Below are positions 1 through 8,454 of a DNA stretch of 53,346 bases, one piece after another. The notes under the pieces were generated by a model, which was given only the letters and a program-made list of their open reading frames with translations, did no database searches and was not told the origin of the DNA. A program made the translations under genes and the position numbers. Every line of letters begins with the position of its first letter. The stretch's first letter is position 1. Where the stretch lies: NCBI GenBank assembly GCA_028282725.1, contig JANQHF010000089.1, positions 1 through 53,346 of the forward strand. The letters run 5' to 3'. The stretch comes from Saprospiraceae bacterium. GTDB taxonomy: Bacteria > Bacteroidota > Bacteroidia > Chitinophagales > Saprospiraceae.

Positions 1-254
1 ATAGCAGCGGCAACCGTCCTGGGGAGCCGCAACTCCTTAATGATTTTAATCCATGTTTCATCGGCACCTTCTAAATTGAATAATGCTGCTATGACTCCGG
101 AGATCGGAATGTGCACGGAACCAATGCCCAACTCCAATAGGAAGAATAAAAAGGCACCTATAGCCAGGATTGGGAATAGGAAAAGTCGTCTTTGACTAGA
201 TAATTGTTTTTGCGGATTTATCATTTTTCCGGTGGTAGTAATGAACTGGCTCAT
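1..254 (-). CDS. FecCD-family metal-chelate ABC transporter permease, N-terminal part
   Basis: The window edge cuts this gene and only about 84 N-terminal residues are visible. They show a short cytoplasmic lead, one membrane helix at about residues 23-42, and the LRLPRTVAA segment at residues 76-84, the RLPR box typical of FecCD/BtuC permeases. The family forms the membrane channel of importers for ferric siderophores, haem or cobalamin. The gene follows three solute-binding protein genes on the same strand, 13 bases after the last one, so it is probably their permease. I chose ATG at 254; an in-frame ATG ten codons later is possible. The family call is good, the substrate is unknown. Confidence 0.85.
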   Translation of the reverse strand, partial: MSQFITTTGKMINPQKQLSSQRRLFLFPILAIGAFLFFLLELGIGSVHIPISGVIAALFNLEGADETWIKIIKELRLPRTVAAA

Positions 255-267
255 ACATCAATTTTTA

Positions 268-1497
268 TCAGTTTAGACGGCTATCCTTTTTAAAGATATC
301 CATGAAAACAGGCTGGTGCCCGGACAACAATTCCGGATGAACCAGCCGCACTAAATCGGCCAATACTGTATCAGGCCGTACAATTGCCGTGGCATACCAA
401 TCAGAGGTATTTGATTTGGGGTCTACCCGTTTCATATTGTGATACAGATGTCTGGAATTCCATGCCTGAAAGGAGGACATGATCGTCTCCTTTGGAAGTG
501 GCGAAGCATGAATATCCCCAATAATCCAATGCTCTGCTTCCTTACCATAGAGCAGAAGTTGTTCAGAACTTAAACTTTCCACGCCATTTGCATTGGGTTT
601 TATATGTCCTAGAAGTACATTTTTCAAATTGGCATCTCGCATATACTGGGCCGGAAAGTTAGAAAGTTGAACCAACCATCGACTCTTACTTGTATAATAT
701 CCCCACATAGCAGTTTCCTGTGGAACTTGAGCAGTTATTGCTTTTAGTTGTGCGATCCGGTCGGCAATTTCCTGGAATACGCGATTGGCCTCTTGCTCAG
801 CATTAAAAAACAAGGAGTAAAATTTGATCCATTCTGCCCTTGCGAGATAATCCTGTTCTGCCCAATCGAAAACAGCAGCGGTTGGGATTTCAAGAGTTCG
901 GCATTTTTCGAGACTTTCAGTGTGGGCCATACTGGCCAGGGTCATCAGAAAAAGATCCGGCTTTCTCTCGAGGAGTACTTCCAGGTTTGGTGGACCATGC
1001 CAACTATATCCTACATGTCCAAGATCTCCATTTAGGGCTTTGGTACGCATCTCATCATTATAAGAATACAAGCCGCCAATTGCTGTAATTCGATCTGCCA
1101 ATCCCAATTCCCGGAGAAAGCTCTCAGAATGTTGAATGTTAACCGCTACATTATAAACAGGAATAGAAATGATCGTTGCTCCTTGCAGATCTCCTTCCAG
1201 GACTGGGGCTTGCGTTCCTTTTTGTACAAGCACAAGCAGGTCCTTTTGATCTTCGCCTACCTCCTCTTTGCCTTGCGGATAGAAGGTGGCGTCTGTCTTC
1301 ACTATTTTATAATTGTCATGATATCTTACTGAGAAATGCCGGGCATGCAGCACTTGGACTTTGTCCTGAAAATAGTCTTTTGACGAATCTGTGATCACAC
1401 CTGTTTCTGAGTGCCCTGCCGCGTCATTCTTAGACCCGGGATTCCCACATGCATTCAGTAACAAAAGCAACAGAATAATTACAATCTTCTTGGTCAT
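268..1497 (-). CDS. ABC transporter substrate-binding lipoprotein (metal-chelate type), third tandem paralog
   Basis: Periplasmic binding protein of the FecB/BtuF type, about 409 residues, delivering a metal chelate to the FecCD permease just downstream. The reading frame extends further upstream, but ATG at 1497 gives a clean lipoprotein signal (MTKKIVIILLLLLLNAC) with an AAGGA-like ribosome site about 12 bases ahead. It shares with its two upstream neighbours an N-terminal block (FSVRYHDNYKIV), a central MGGxxxYxxxxR-like region, and a C-terminal block with SDWY, RPD and HPELL. It lies 85 bases after the second paralog and belongs to the same operon. The substrate could be ferric siderophore, cobalamin or haem; sequence alone does not decide. 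Confidence 0.85.
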   Translation of the reverse strand: MTKKIVIILLLLLLNACGNPGSKNDAAGHSETGVITDSSKDYFQDKVQVLHARHFSVRYHDNYKIVKTDATFYPQGKEEVGEDQKDLLVLVQKGTQAPVLEGDLQGATIISIPVYNVAVNIQHSESFLRELGLADRITAIGGLYSYNDEMRTKALNGDLGHVGYSWHGPPNLEVLLERKPDLFLMTLASMAHTESLEKCRTLEIPTAAVFDWAEQDYLARAEWIKFYSLFFNAEQEANRVFQEIADRIAQLKAITAQVPQETAMWGYYTSKSRWLVQLSNFPAQYMRDANLKNVLLGHIKPNANGVESLSSEQLLLYGKEAEHWIIGDIHASPLPKETIMSSFQAWNSRHLYHNMKRVDPKSNTSDWYATAIVRPDTVLADLVRLVHPELLSGHQPVFMDIFKKDSRLN

Positions 1498-1582
1498 CAC
1501 AAAACGTATCCTTATGAATTCAATAACCAATAGTGCCGCTGAAATTATAGATACCGATACGTTTCTCATTTTTAACTGCATC

Positions 1583-2839
1583 TCAATTCACTTTTTTGAT
1601 CGGTTCCATAAAAAATAATCCATGATTCGGAAGGACATCCGGATGAAACAAGCTTATTGGATCGCTGAGTAAAAGGTCAGGTCGCATAGGGGTGGTCTGA
1701 TACCAATCACTGGCACCGTAATTTTTGAATCTTTTAAAATGGTGGTAGTGCTTACCATTTACACAGGATGGGAATGAAGACATATAATTTTCAATAGGCC
1801 AATTCTCTGTGGTCGACTGAAACGTGAAGATGAATTCTATCCCATCAACCCTTCTTAAAAAGATTTCATCTGAAATAGAAATTCCTTCGGAAAGTCCGCT
1901 GGCTTTTGTCAAGGTAATAGCTGCTGCATCATCTTCAAATAGATTGACTGCACCAGCCGATTTTATAAGTTCCGCGATCCCTCCGTTACACCTGACTACC
2001 CAATTACCACCTCGACTATGCATTGCCCACATGGCAGAAGGTTTTGCTAGCTTGTCCGCGACAAGAGTAGAAAACGAATCGCATCTGGTTTTAATAACAT
2101 CGAAAAATTCGTTGGCCTTTGCATCAGTATTCAAAAAAAGTGCGTCGTACTTAATCCATTCCAACTGACCCAAGTAGGTCGTTTCACTCCATGAAATCTC
2201 GGGTGCCACTTTGAGTCCCGGTTGTCTGGTTTTTTGAATCCCATCGGCTTGAGTAAGGCTCGCAGCAGTCAGCAGTGTGACTTCGGATTTCAATGTGACG
2301 AGCATGTCCAAAATCGGACCGGTATGCCTGGAAATCCCTATAGGTTGCAATTCGTCATTATCGAAACGTTGGTGTAAACCAGCATCATACATATCTCTAT
2401 GACCCAGCCTGAGTATTTTTTCGGTGACTTCCAGGGCAATAAACCTTGTGGGTGCGTCATCAGTAATTCCGGCAATGGTTGAGACCGCAACCTCAATAAC
2501 ATGTGCACTTTCTAATTCACCGATCAGCGAAGGTGCAGAAGTGCCTTTTTGGACGGGTACCATTACATCTGTGAATACTTTTGTCCAAGAAATGGAATCC
2601 AATGTCTGATCTGTCGTACCATAATCAACGCGAGTCTGGACAACCTTGTAATTACCATGATAGCTCACCGTGAAGTTTTTGGGATAGTTGACCTCGACCT
2701 TATCTGGAAAGTAATCATGATTGAAATGTGAAACATCCGTTCCCTGTACTAGACTATCCCCTACTGAATTTGTGCATGCCGTAACAACAAACACTGAAAT
2801 ATTAACAGGGATAATTTTACTGTGTACAGTCCATTTCAT
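1583..2839 (-). CDS. ABC transporter substrate-binding lipoprotein (metal-chelate type), second tandem paralog
   Basis: A 418-residue paralog of the genes on either side. The N-terminus ends in VFVVTAC, a usable lipobox, so the protein is probably anchored at the inner or outer membrane. The FTVSYHGNYKVV block, the ASDWY motif and the RPDLLLSD/HPDVLPNH C-terminal block are kept. Its centre is more diverged than in the other two paralogs: the glycine-rich MGG segment is replaced by LGHRDMYDAG. That may mean a changed ligand or relaxed selection. Its start codon overlaps the stop of the preceding gene as ATGA, indicating translational coupling. Confidence 0.82.
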   Translation of the reverse strand: MKWTVHSKIIPVNISVFVVTACTNSVGDSLVQGTDVSHFNHDYFPDKVEVNYPKNFTVSYHGNYKVVQTRVDYGTTDQTLDSISWTKVFTDVMVPVQKGTSAPSLIGELESAHVIEVAVSTIAGITDDAPTRFIALEVTEKILRLGHRDMYDAGLHQRFDNDELQPIGISRHTGPILDMLVTLKSEVTLLTAASLTQADGIQKTRQPGLKVAPEISWSETTYLGQLEWIKYDALFLNTDAKANEFFDVIKTRCDSFSTLVADKLAKPSAMWAMHSRGGNWVVRCNGGIAELIKSAGAVNLFEDDAAAITLTKASGLSEGISISDEIFLRRVDGIEFIFTFQSTTENWPIENYMSSFPSCVNGKHYHHFKRFKNYGASDWYQTTPMRPDLLLSDPISLFHPDVLPNHGLFFMEPIKKVN

Positions 2840-4059
2840 AACGTCCGGCTACTTAGTTTGGTGAGCCTGACTTTCTCGAAATACATGAGCTCATGCTCGG
2901 GCATTAGATCCGGATAAAAGATGGATATGAGGTCCTCCAGCACCAAATCGGGTCGCACTTCCGGAGTCTCATACCAATCATAAGCATCGTGTTCGTATCG
3001 CGTGCGTTTTTGATAGTGATAAACGTTTTCATTTCGATATGCCTTAAAACTCATCAGGTAATTAGATGGAGGCCACGCCTCATCTGAAGCACTATTCACG
3101 ATCCAGACATCAGAGTCCTTTGCGAGGGATAAAAGCTTTTCATTATTCATGCCCACCGCGTGCGTCGGACCATTATCTTTTAATACATTTTCTGCCCCGG
3201 CAGCTTCCAGAAAAGAGGCATAGAAGTCGTTCCTATGAGCATTCCAATCACTTTGATCCGAGGGGTGATACAATAAGAAAGCCTTTTGTTTTGGATTCTG
3301 AGACTGAGATAGTTTCATCAGTTCCTCACATCTGGCAGCAATCCGATTAAAGATTTCATTGGCTTCATTCTCTTTGTTGAAGAACAAGGCTGTAAACTTT
3401 AGCCATTCGGCTTTTCCCAGAAATGTAGGTTCCGCCCACGCAAATTGAGGGATGGCATTGATACCCAATTGCCGAAATTTTGCCACACTTTCTAATCGAT
3501 TTTGATCATACGCATACAAAATGAGAACATCGGGGTTGAGTGACAGGATCGTTTCAGGTTGCGGAGGACGATGAAAGCTGTACCCTATAGAAGCGATTAA
3601 TTTGTTTTCCCAACGTTGGCGTAATTCGGCATCATAAATTCCTCCACCACCCATGGCTACAATGCTTTTCGTTAATCCGAGGGTCTTTAAGCGGGTTATT
3701 TCCCCGTCATCATTGGCTGCTGCGGTATGGAGCGGGACCTGTACTATCCAGGCATCAGAAAGGTCATCTGGTATATTCGGTTTAGTTTTCCCTTTTTCCA
3801 GAATTATGATCTTTTGATCAAACAATATGTTACGATCCAAACTCTTGAGGTGCAAGTGGACAACTCTATAGTCTGTATGGTCTTGAATGGAAAAATTTTT
3901 AGCATAGGAGATATTCATTGGCTGGTATGCCTCTTCTTGACTCTTGGAATTTATGGTTATGGGTTCAAATTTTTCTGAAGAAGTGGATTGATCTCCGGCA
4001 CATTGGGGTGCCAGCAATGTCGTAAGCACGAGAATGAAGCAGAGGAATTTTTCCGCCAT
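2836..4059 (-). CDS. ABC transporter substrate-binding protein (metal-chelate type), first tandem paralog and operon leader
   Basis: First gene of the binding-protein operon, about 407 residues, with the family blocks NFSIQDHTDYRVV, MGGGGIYDAELRQRW, SFHRPPQPETIL and a C-terminal YDWYETPEVRPD. I chose ATG at 4059, which gives the secretion signal MAEKFLCFILVLTTLLAPQC; the cysteine is preceded by APQ, a weak lipobox. A TTG at 4092 in the same frame has an AAAGG ribosome site 5-9 bases ahead and is a real alternative. A predicted promoter with TATATTTG at 4142-4135 lies upstream and is overlapped by a 7-1-7 palindrome, suggesting metal-dependent repression. The ligand is unknown. Confidence 0.84.
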   Translation of the reverse strand: MAEKFLCFILVLTTLLAPQCAGDQSTSSEKFEPITINSKSQEEAYQPMNISYAKNFSIQDHTDYRVVHLHLKSLDRNILFDQKIIILEKGKTKPNIPDDLSDAWIVQVPLHTAAANDDGEITRLKTLGLTKSIVAMGGGGIYDAELRQRWENKLIASIGYSFHRPPQPETILSLNPDVLILYAYDQNRLESVAKFRQLGINAIPQFAWAEPTFLGKAEWLKFTALFFNKENEANEIFNRIAARCEELMKLSQSQNPKQKAFLLYHPSDQSDWNAHRNDFYASFLEAAGAENVLKDNGPTHAVGMNNEKLLSLAKDSDVWIVNSASDEAWPPSNYLMSFKAYRNENVYHYQKRTRYEHDAYDWYETPEVRPDLVLEDLISIFYPDLMPEHELMYFEKVRLTKLSSRTL

Positions 4060-4121
4060 GACAGATAAAGTAAAACCTTTCAATCGTATCAATCATGCCT
4101 TTAAACAAGGCAAGAAATTGA

Positions 4122-4136
4122 TGCAACACTGTTGCA
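4122..4136. promoter_or_regulatory. Predicted 7-1-7 operator over the promoter of the binding-protein operon
   Basis: The 15 bases TGCAACACTGTTGCA form a perfect palindrome with 7-base arms and one central base, the geometry seen in many Fur-family (Fur, Zur, Mur) sites. On the minus strand the palindrome begins inside TATATTTG (4142-4135), which fits the Bacteroidota -7 element TAnnTTTG. A bound repressor would block transcription of the three binding-protein genes. Two near-identical sites lie before the DUF5916 gene. The regulator is not encoded in this window and its identity is inference. Confidence 0.65.
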
Positions 4137-4187
4137 AATATATAAATGGTTTGAATACTTTGAAGACGTGGCTATATCATCAGAGCT

Positions 4188-5447
4188 CTAATCGGAATTA
4201 AAAACCTCCTCTTTCAGTTTAAATTCCTGGCTGAAATCCAAATCGTACGACATTCCCAATATGCGATTGGCTGCATGTTCGCCTATAGCAGGTCCATGCT
4301 TAAAACCATGTCCGGATCCACCTCCAATGATCCAGGTGTTATCCGAATCAGGAAGTTGATCGACGATAAAATTACTGTCAATCGAATTGGTGATCTGGCA
4401 GACACGACTTTCTACTATCGGTTGATCGCCAAGGGCCGGAAAACGCTTTCGGGCAAAATCATGAGCCCTCTTCACCTGGTAGGGATTGACAACCCGCTCA
4501 TCGATATCCGGGTCAAAGGAGTTGAAATCAGGATATGGGGCCACTTTCAGTCCACGACCTTCAATGTCCGGGAAACCATAGTATCCGCTTCCGTGCACAC
4601 TCCATTCAGGCAAGTTGGGATAGGAAAACCTGTCATCACCGGGAGGAGTTCCCACAAATAGCACATCTCTTCTTTGTACCTGAAGCCTTGGCAAGAGTAG
4701 TGTAGGAAAGATTTTAGACAACCATGGGCCACATGCAAAAACATAGTATTGGGCTCTTAGGGCTTCTGCATTTCCAATATCTATTCCCTCGACTTTGCCA
4801 TTTTCTACAAGGGGAATGCCCTTTGCAATGATCAGGGAACCGCCATTATTCTCATATTGTCTTGCAACCGCCTGGATACCTTTCCTGGCCATCAGGGTGC
4901 TTCCGGACGGACCGCTATCATTAAACATAGCGGTAACAATATCTTCCGTGTAGATTTGGGGCCAGCGATATCTGATCTCATCATGACTAAGCACCTCGGT
5001 ATTATCAATTCCCAATGAGGCAAGTTGTTCTTTGCGATTTAATGCATATTGTCTATAAGATATATCCCCGGACATCGCTAAACGGCCGGTCGACAACACA
5101 ATATTTCGGCCAGACTCTTCTTCAAGTCTTTTCCACAATGCAAATGAACGCTTTGCACTTTTTACATAAATCTCGTTGTCTGTGTCGGTCTGGATCAGCC
5201 TCGTTTCTCCTCCTGAACTTGCCCTTGAGTTACCCGGACCATAAGCATCCAGCAGGGTAACCTTAGCTCCCTTATTCAATAGGTGATATGCCGTCCAGAC
5301 GCCAAAGGTACCTGCACCAACCACGATAACATCGGATGTTTCCACAAACGATTTTTTCCATTCTGTTGAGATCTGAGTAATCTTTTTAGCAATAGATGTT
5401 CCGGCAAGGCCAATTCCGGAATACTGCAAAAATTTTCTTCTTTTCAT
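4188..5447 (-). CDS. Exported FAD-dependent oxidoreductase, sarcosine oxidase-like
   Basis: A 419-residue member of the monomeric sarcosine oxidase / N-methyl-L-tryptophan oxidase family, which oxidises secondary amines with FAD and releases hydrogen peroxide. The dinucleotide-binding motif GAGTFG is at residues 44-49. Cys350, in the context RVCQIT, matches the cysteine that carries covalent FAD in monomeric sarcosine oxidase. Lys383 in SGHGFKHG matches the lysine implicated in oxygen activation. The N-terminus MKRRKFLQYSGIGLAG looks like a Tat signal, so a folded flavoprotein may be exported, which is unusual for classical members of this family. It lies 128 bases upstream of the binding-protein operon start; a functional link is not shown. 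Confidence 0.82.
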   Translation of the reverse strand: MKRRKFLQYSGIGLAGTSIAKKITQISTEWKKSFVETSDVIVVGAGTFGVWTAYHLLNKGAKVTLLDAYGPGNSRASSGGETRLIQTDTDNEIYVKSAKRSFALWKRLEEESGRNIVLSTGRLAMSGDISYRQYALNRKEQLASLGIDNTEVLSHDEIRYRWPQIYTEDIVTAMFNDSGPSGSTLMARKGIQAVARQYENNGGSLIIAKGIPLVENGKVEGIDIGNAEALRAQYYVFACGPWLSKIFPTLLLPRLQVQRRDVLFVGTPPGDDRFSYPNLPEWSVHGSGYYGFPDIEGRGLKVAPYPDFNSFDPDIDERVVNPYQVKRAHDFARKRFPALGDQPIVESRVCQITNSIDSNFIVDQLPDSDNTWIIGGGSGHGFKHGPAIGEHAANRILGMSYDLDFSQEFKLKEEVFNSD

Positions 5448-5594
5448 AGCAGGTTACATTGAAGTCTGAAGTTAATTGAATCATATCAAACCAGTGTGGG
5501 ACTACAACAATGCGTCGTCACATATTGTGTCAGGCAAAGTCTGGTTGAAAATATTCGAATGAATCAACCATTGGATAGCAGCGATTCAATTTGT

Positions 5595-7844
5595 TTAAAA
5601 CTGTTTGATCAGAGTGATTTTCGAAACCAGTTGTTGTTCGTTAAACGGTGTTGCAAAGTCATCAATACTTGTATCGTTGAAGACAACATATAGGAAGGAA
5701 AGTGGCCGGTACTCCCAACTGGCCCTTATATTCCATCTACCCTGGTCATCAAAACTGTTGTGTTGATAAAAGGCGGAAAGTTGAATTCTTGGATTCAGGG
5801 CGAACCGAGATCCGACTGTGATCAGATGAGTCGTCAGATCTTCGCTCCGGACACCCAGATCCCGGATATCGTTGTATTCATAATCAACGGTTATCGCCGT
5901 ATGTGGAAGTGGCGCCAACCGTCCGGATAATTCTAACGTATTACGGGTACCGTTATAGAAATTTCCAAAATTATAAATTGCTCCCAGTGACCATTTTTTA
6001 GAACGATCCGTGTTATATCTGATTAGAAACCGCGTGTAGTAGTAATCATCATTGGCAATTTGGATACCTAGTGGTGCAAAATTGAAATTGATATTCTGCC
6101 AGGTTGGAAATAAGGACATCTCCAGAAAACTATTATCCTTAAACCACAAATACACCGGGAAAATATAAAGGTTGGCTTGCTGAAAACTGGAAGGATCGGA
6201 GGCATCGTGATTATAATTGACAAAGAACCCGGGATCCCAACGTCTGATCCAGTTGATTTTTTTTGGTCTCCAGATATAATATCCTCCGGGATTATGACGG
6301 ATCACATTATTCTGACGTACAAATCCCATGGCGGGATTGTAATCTTCATCGGTATATTCAGTAACCCAACCGAAATAAAACTTGTTAGAAGAATTACCGA
6401 CAAAAATCCGTCCTGCGTAACCCGTTTCTCCGGTTTGTTCATCAATGGACGTTGTCATGAGATATTGAATGTCCCATTCACTGCTCGGCCTGATCTGTCC
6501 GTCAAAAGTAATTGTTGTGTTATTATTGGCAACGACCCCCAATTCGCTTGAGCTTTCATCTAATCGATGTGTTACCATTATACCAACATTGTTTTCACGA
6601 CCATAATTTCTCAGATATCGGGCAACTCCAAAATTGGAGGCCGGAGTCAAATCTGTTGCTCCCTGTCTAACGAACAAACCCGCAAGTGCTTGTTTTTCCG
6701 AACGTTGGGTGAAACGGGTACCAAATTGTATCGGAGCTGGTTCTGCATTAAAACTGCCCTGCAATCCTATTCTTCTGCTAAAGAAGGGTCGAATGGATTG
6801 CTGAAGTCCTCCTGCCCAGATACCCGAGTTTTCCAAAAAGAACTGCCTACGTTCCGGGAAGAATATATTGAACCGTTCGAGGTTATTGACTGCACGATCT
6901 ACATCTGCCTGTGCAAAATCAGTATTGAATGTTAAATCAAGGACGGTACGCGGATCAACTGCCCATTTGATATCACCTCCTACTTTCAATTTACTTTCGG
7001 ACAGTTTGTTCTCATCGCTATTGATATTGTCGTATTGATATAGGGAATAAGGTTCAACCCTGATGTTTGATGATGGAGGTGGTACTTCTATTCCGGTTAG
7101 TTTGGCCGCATACGTCATACGATAAGGTGTGAAGGCCTGCGGAATAGGAGGGAAGGTAGATACTTCGACATCTCGACGTGCATATCTTACAATGGTAACA
7201 CCCCATTGTGCAGATTCTCCATTTTCTACCCTATCGTACCGTAAGGTCTTAAAGGGTATTGCAAACTCAACGGAGTAGCCCTCTTCAGATCGATGAGTCC
7301 GTACGGTCCAAAGTGTATTCCACCCATTGTCGTATAGATTACCATTGAAGTTTTGAAAATCACGTTGATTTCCATAGGGCGTAGTCTGAAAAGCCTGAGC
7401 ATACTGCTTCAGATTTTGTGGATCCAAAGCGATCCCGAAGAGATCGTTTTCTCCCCAACTGAAATCCCTCCGAAGATCTTGTACACGAATCCCCTTCAAT
7501 CCCATCGAATCTTTACAAATGGCACCTACATAGAGGTTTTTATCGTCGTAGAGAAATCTCACCAAAGTCTCATGTTGAATTTTCCCGCCTTGTCTGGGTT
7601 CTCTACGAAAAAAATCGGAAACCGGAGTTGCCTTCATCCAATCGGCTTCTGACAATTTTCCATCTATCTCAATTGTAGTTGATGCTCTTTGGACATGAAT
7701 GACGGGGGGATTCTCGCTTGGCGGAAAGTCTAATTTTTCATCACTCTGGGATAGTATGAATTGAGGTATCAAGAAAAGGCACAGAAACTTAATGCGACTC
7801 GCTACTAAGAGATTCTGAACCTTTATAAAAATGGCGCGGCACAC
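5595..7844 (-). CDS. CBM9-like / DUF5916 predicted outer-membrane protein
   Basis: A 749-residue exported protein. After a signal sequence (CLFLIPQFILSQ) it has a carbohydrate-binding family 9-like domain at about residues 50-235 (EIDGKLSEADW, LYVGAICKD, GENDLFGIALDP) and then a DUF5916 region rich in alternating aromatic strands up to a terminal aromatic residue, the look of an outer-membrane beta-barrel. The function of DUF5916 proteins is not established. The only start I find is GTG at 7844; a stop lies three codons upstream. Its promoter carries two copies of the palindrome also found before the binding-protein operon, so a role in uptake of the same metal or chelate is a reasonable inference. 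Confidence 0.85.
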   Translation of the reverse strand: MCRAIFIKVQNLLVASRIKFLCLFLIPQFILSQSDEKLDFPPSENPPVIHVQRASTTIEIDGKLSEADWMKATPVSDFFRREPRQGGKIQHETLVRFLYDDKNLYVGAICKDSMGLKGIRVQDLRRDFSWGENDLFGIALDPQNLKQYAQAFQTTPYGNQRDFQNFNGNLYDNGWNTLWTVRTHRSEEGYSVEFAIPFKTLRYDRVENGESAQWGVTIVRYARRDVEVSTFPPIPQAFTPYRMTYAAKLTGIEVPPPSSNIRVEPYSLYQYDNINSDENKLSESKLKVGGDIKWAVDPRTVLDLTFNTDFAQADVDRAVNNLERFNIFFPERRQFFLENSGIWAGGLQQSIRPFFSRRIGLQGSFNAEPAPIQFGTRFTQRSEKQALAGLFVRQGATDLTPASNFGVARYLRNYGRENNVGIMVTHRLDESSSELGVVANNNTTITFDGQIRPSSEWDIQYLMTTSIDEQTGETGYAGRIFVGNSSNKFYFGWVTEYTDEDYNPAMGFVRQNNVIRHNPGGYYIWRPKKINWIRRWDPGFFVNYNHDASDPSSFQQANLYIFPVYLWFKDNSFLEMSLFPTWQNINFNFAPLGIQIANDDYYYTRFLIRYNTDRSKKWSLGAIYNFGNFYNGTRNTLELSGRLAPLPHTAITVDYEYNDIRDLGVRSEDLTTHLITVGSRFALNPRIQLSAFYQHNSFDDQGRWNIRASWEYRPLSFLYVVFNDTSIDDFATPFNEQQLVSKITLIKQF

Positions 7845-7895
7845 CCTGTCTTAAATTCTATATGATTTTTGCAAGAGCGAATGCAGATAATCAAA

Positions 7896-7910
7896 TGCAA
7901 CCATGTTGCA
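7896..7910. promoter_or_regulatory. Predicted operator on the -7 element of the DUF5916 promoter
   Basis: TGCAACCATGTTGCA, a near-perfect 7-1-7 palindrome. On the minus strand it starts within TATTTTTG (7916-7909), a match to the Bacteroidota -7 element TAnnTTTG. The start codon of the DUF5916 gene is about 58 bases downstream of the expected transcription start. Confidence 0.65.
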
Positions 7911-7935
7911 AAAATAAACATTATTATATATGTAA

Positions 7936-7950
7936 TGCAACATGGTTGCA
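7936..7950. promoter_or_regulatory. Predicted operator on the -33 element of the DUF5916 promoter
   Basis: TGCAACATGGTTGCA, the exact reverse complement of the site at 7896-7910, with centres 40 bases apart (about four helical turns, so the same face of the DNA). On the minus strand its GTTG lies 21 bases before TATTTTTG, the expected place for the -33 element. Paired sites on both promoter elements suggest cooperative repression. Confidence 0.6.
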
Positions 7951-8006
7951 TAAAATGAACTCTTTGGGAAAGGATTTCGACTTGAACTATTTCAGGATAA
8001 GACAGG

Positions 8007-8027
8007 TATACTTAAATCGTAAGTATA
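8007..8027. other. AT-rich inverted repeat downstream of the NTF2-fold gene
   Basis: TATACTTA and TAAGTATA form a perfect 8-base stem around a 5-base centre, between the stop of the NTF2-fold gene and the DUF5916 promoter. There is no adjacent T-run on the minus strand, so it is a weak terminator candidate; it may equally be a binding site. Confidence 0.3.
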
Positions 8028-8052
8028 ATCTAATGACTGGTCGAAAAGGCCA

Positions 8053-8445
8053 TTATTGGGCGGGCAGATCCATTAAGGCAGTCCAGCTCGCATGCACTGA
8101 TTTCCAATCTCCATCGAAGGAAGCATAAACTATGGTTGCACCCCAATCCATGGAAGGAGCACCGTCTGGCATAATCGGGTGATATCGATACGATAGTATT
8201 ACCGTATCTCCAAATTGTCTGGCTCTCAAGCCTATTAGTTCGTAATTGTGTGGTTTCAATTCTGCAAAGGCAGTTGCTGCATACTTTTTGATGTTCTCTT
8301 CACCAGCGATTTGATTACGTGCCCCTAGATTATCGAAGTAGATTGAATCAGGATGTGCATGCATACCGTAGGCTGCGGCATTTCCGCCGGACCAACCATT
8401 TAATGCTTCTTTTTCTAAGGTGATTACTTGATCAATTGCATTCAT
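8053..8445 (-). CDS. NTF2-fold (SnoaL/DUF4440-like) protein
   Basis: A 130-residue cytoplasmic protein with the usual length and pattern of the SnoaL/DUF4440 group: an N-terminal helix with EKEALNGWSGGNAAAYG, then alternating strands ending in WKSVHASWTAL. Such folds form small cone-shaped pockets used in enzymes and in ligand binding, and exact function cannot be read from sequence. Its start lies 9 bases after the stop of the cyclase/TPR gene, so the two are probably one transcription unit and this protein may act in the same signalling step. Confidence 0.75.
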   Translation of the reverse strand: MNAIDQVITLEKEALNGWSGGNAAAYGMHAHPDSIYFDNLGARNQIAGEENIKKYAATAFAELKPHNYELIGLRARQFGDTVILSYRYHPIMPDGAPSMDWGATIVYASFDGDWKSVHASWTALMDLPAQ

Positions 8446-8454
8446 GATTTACAT

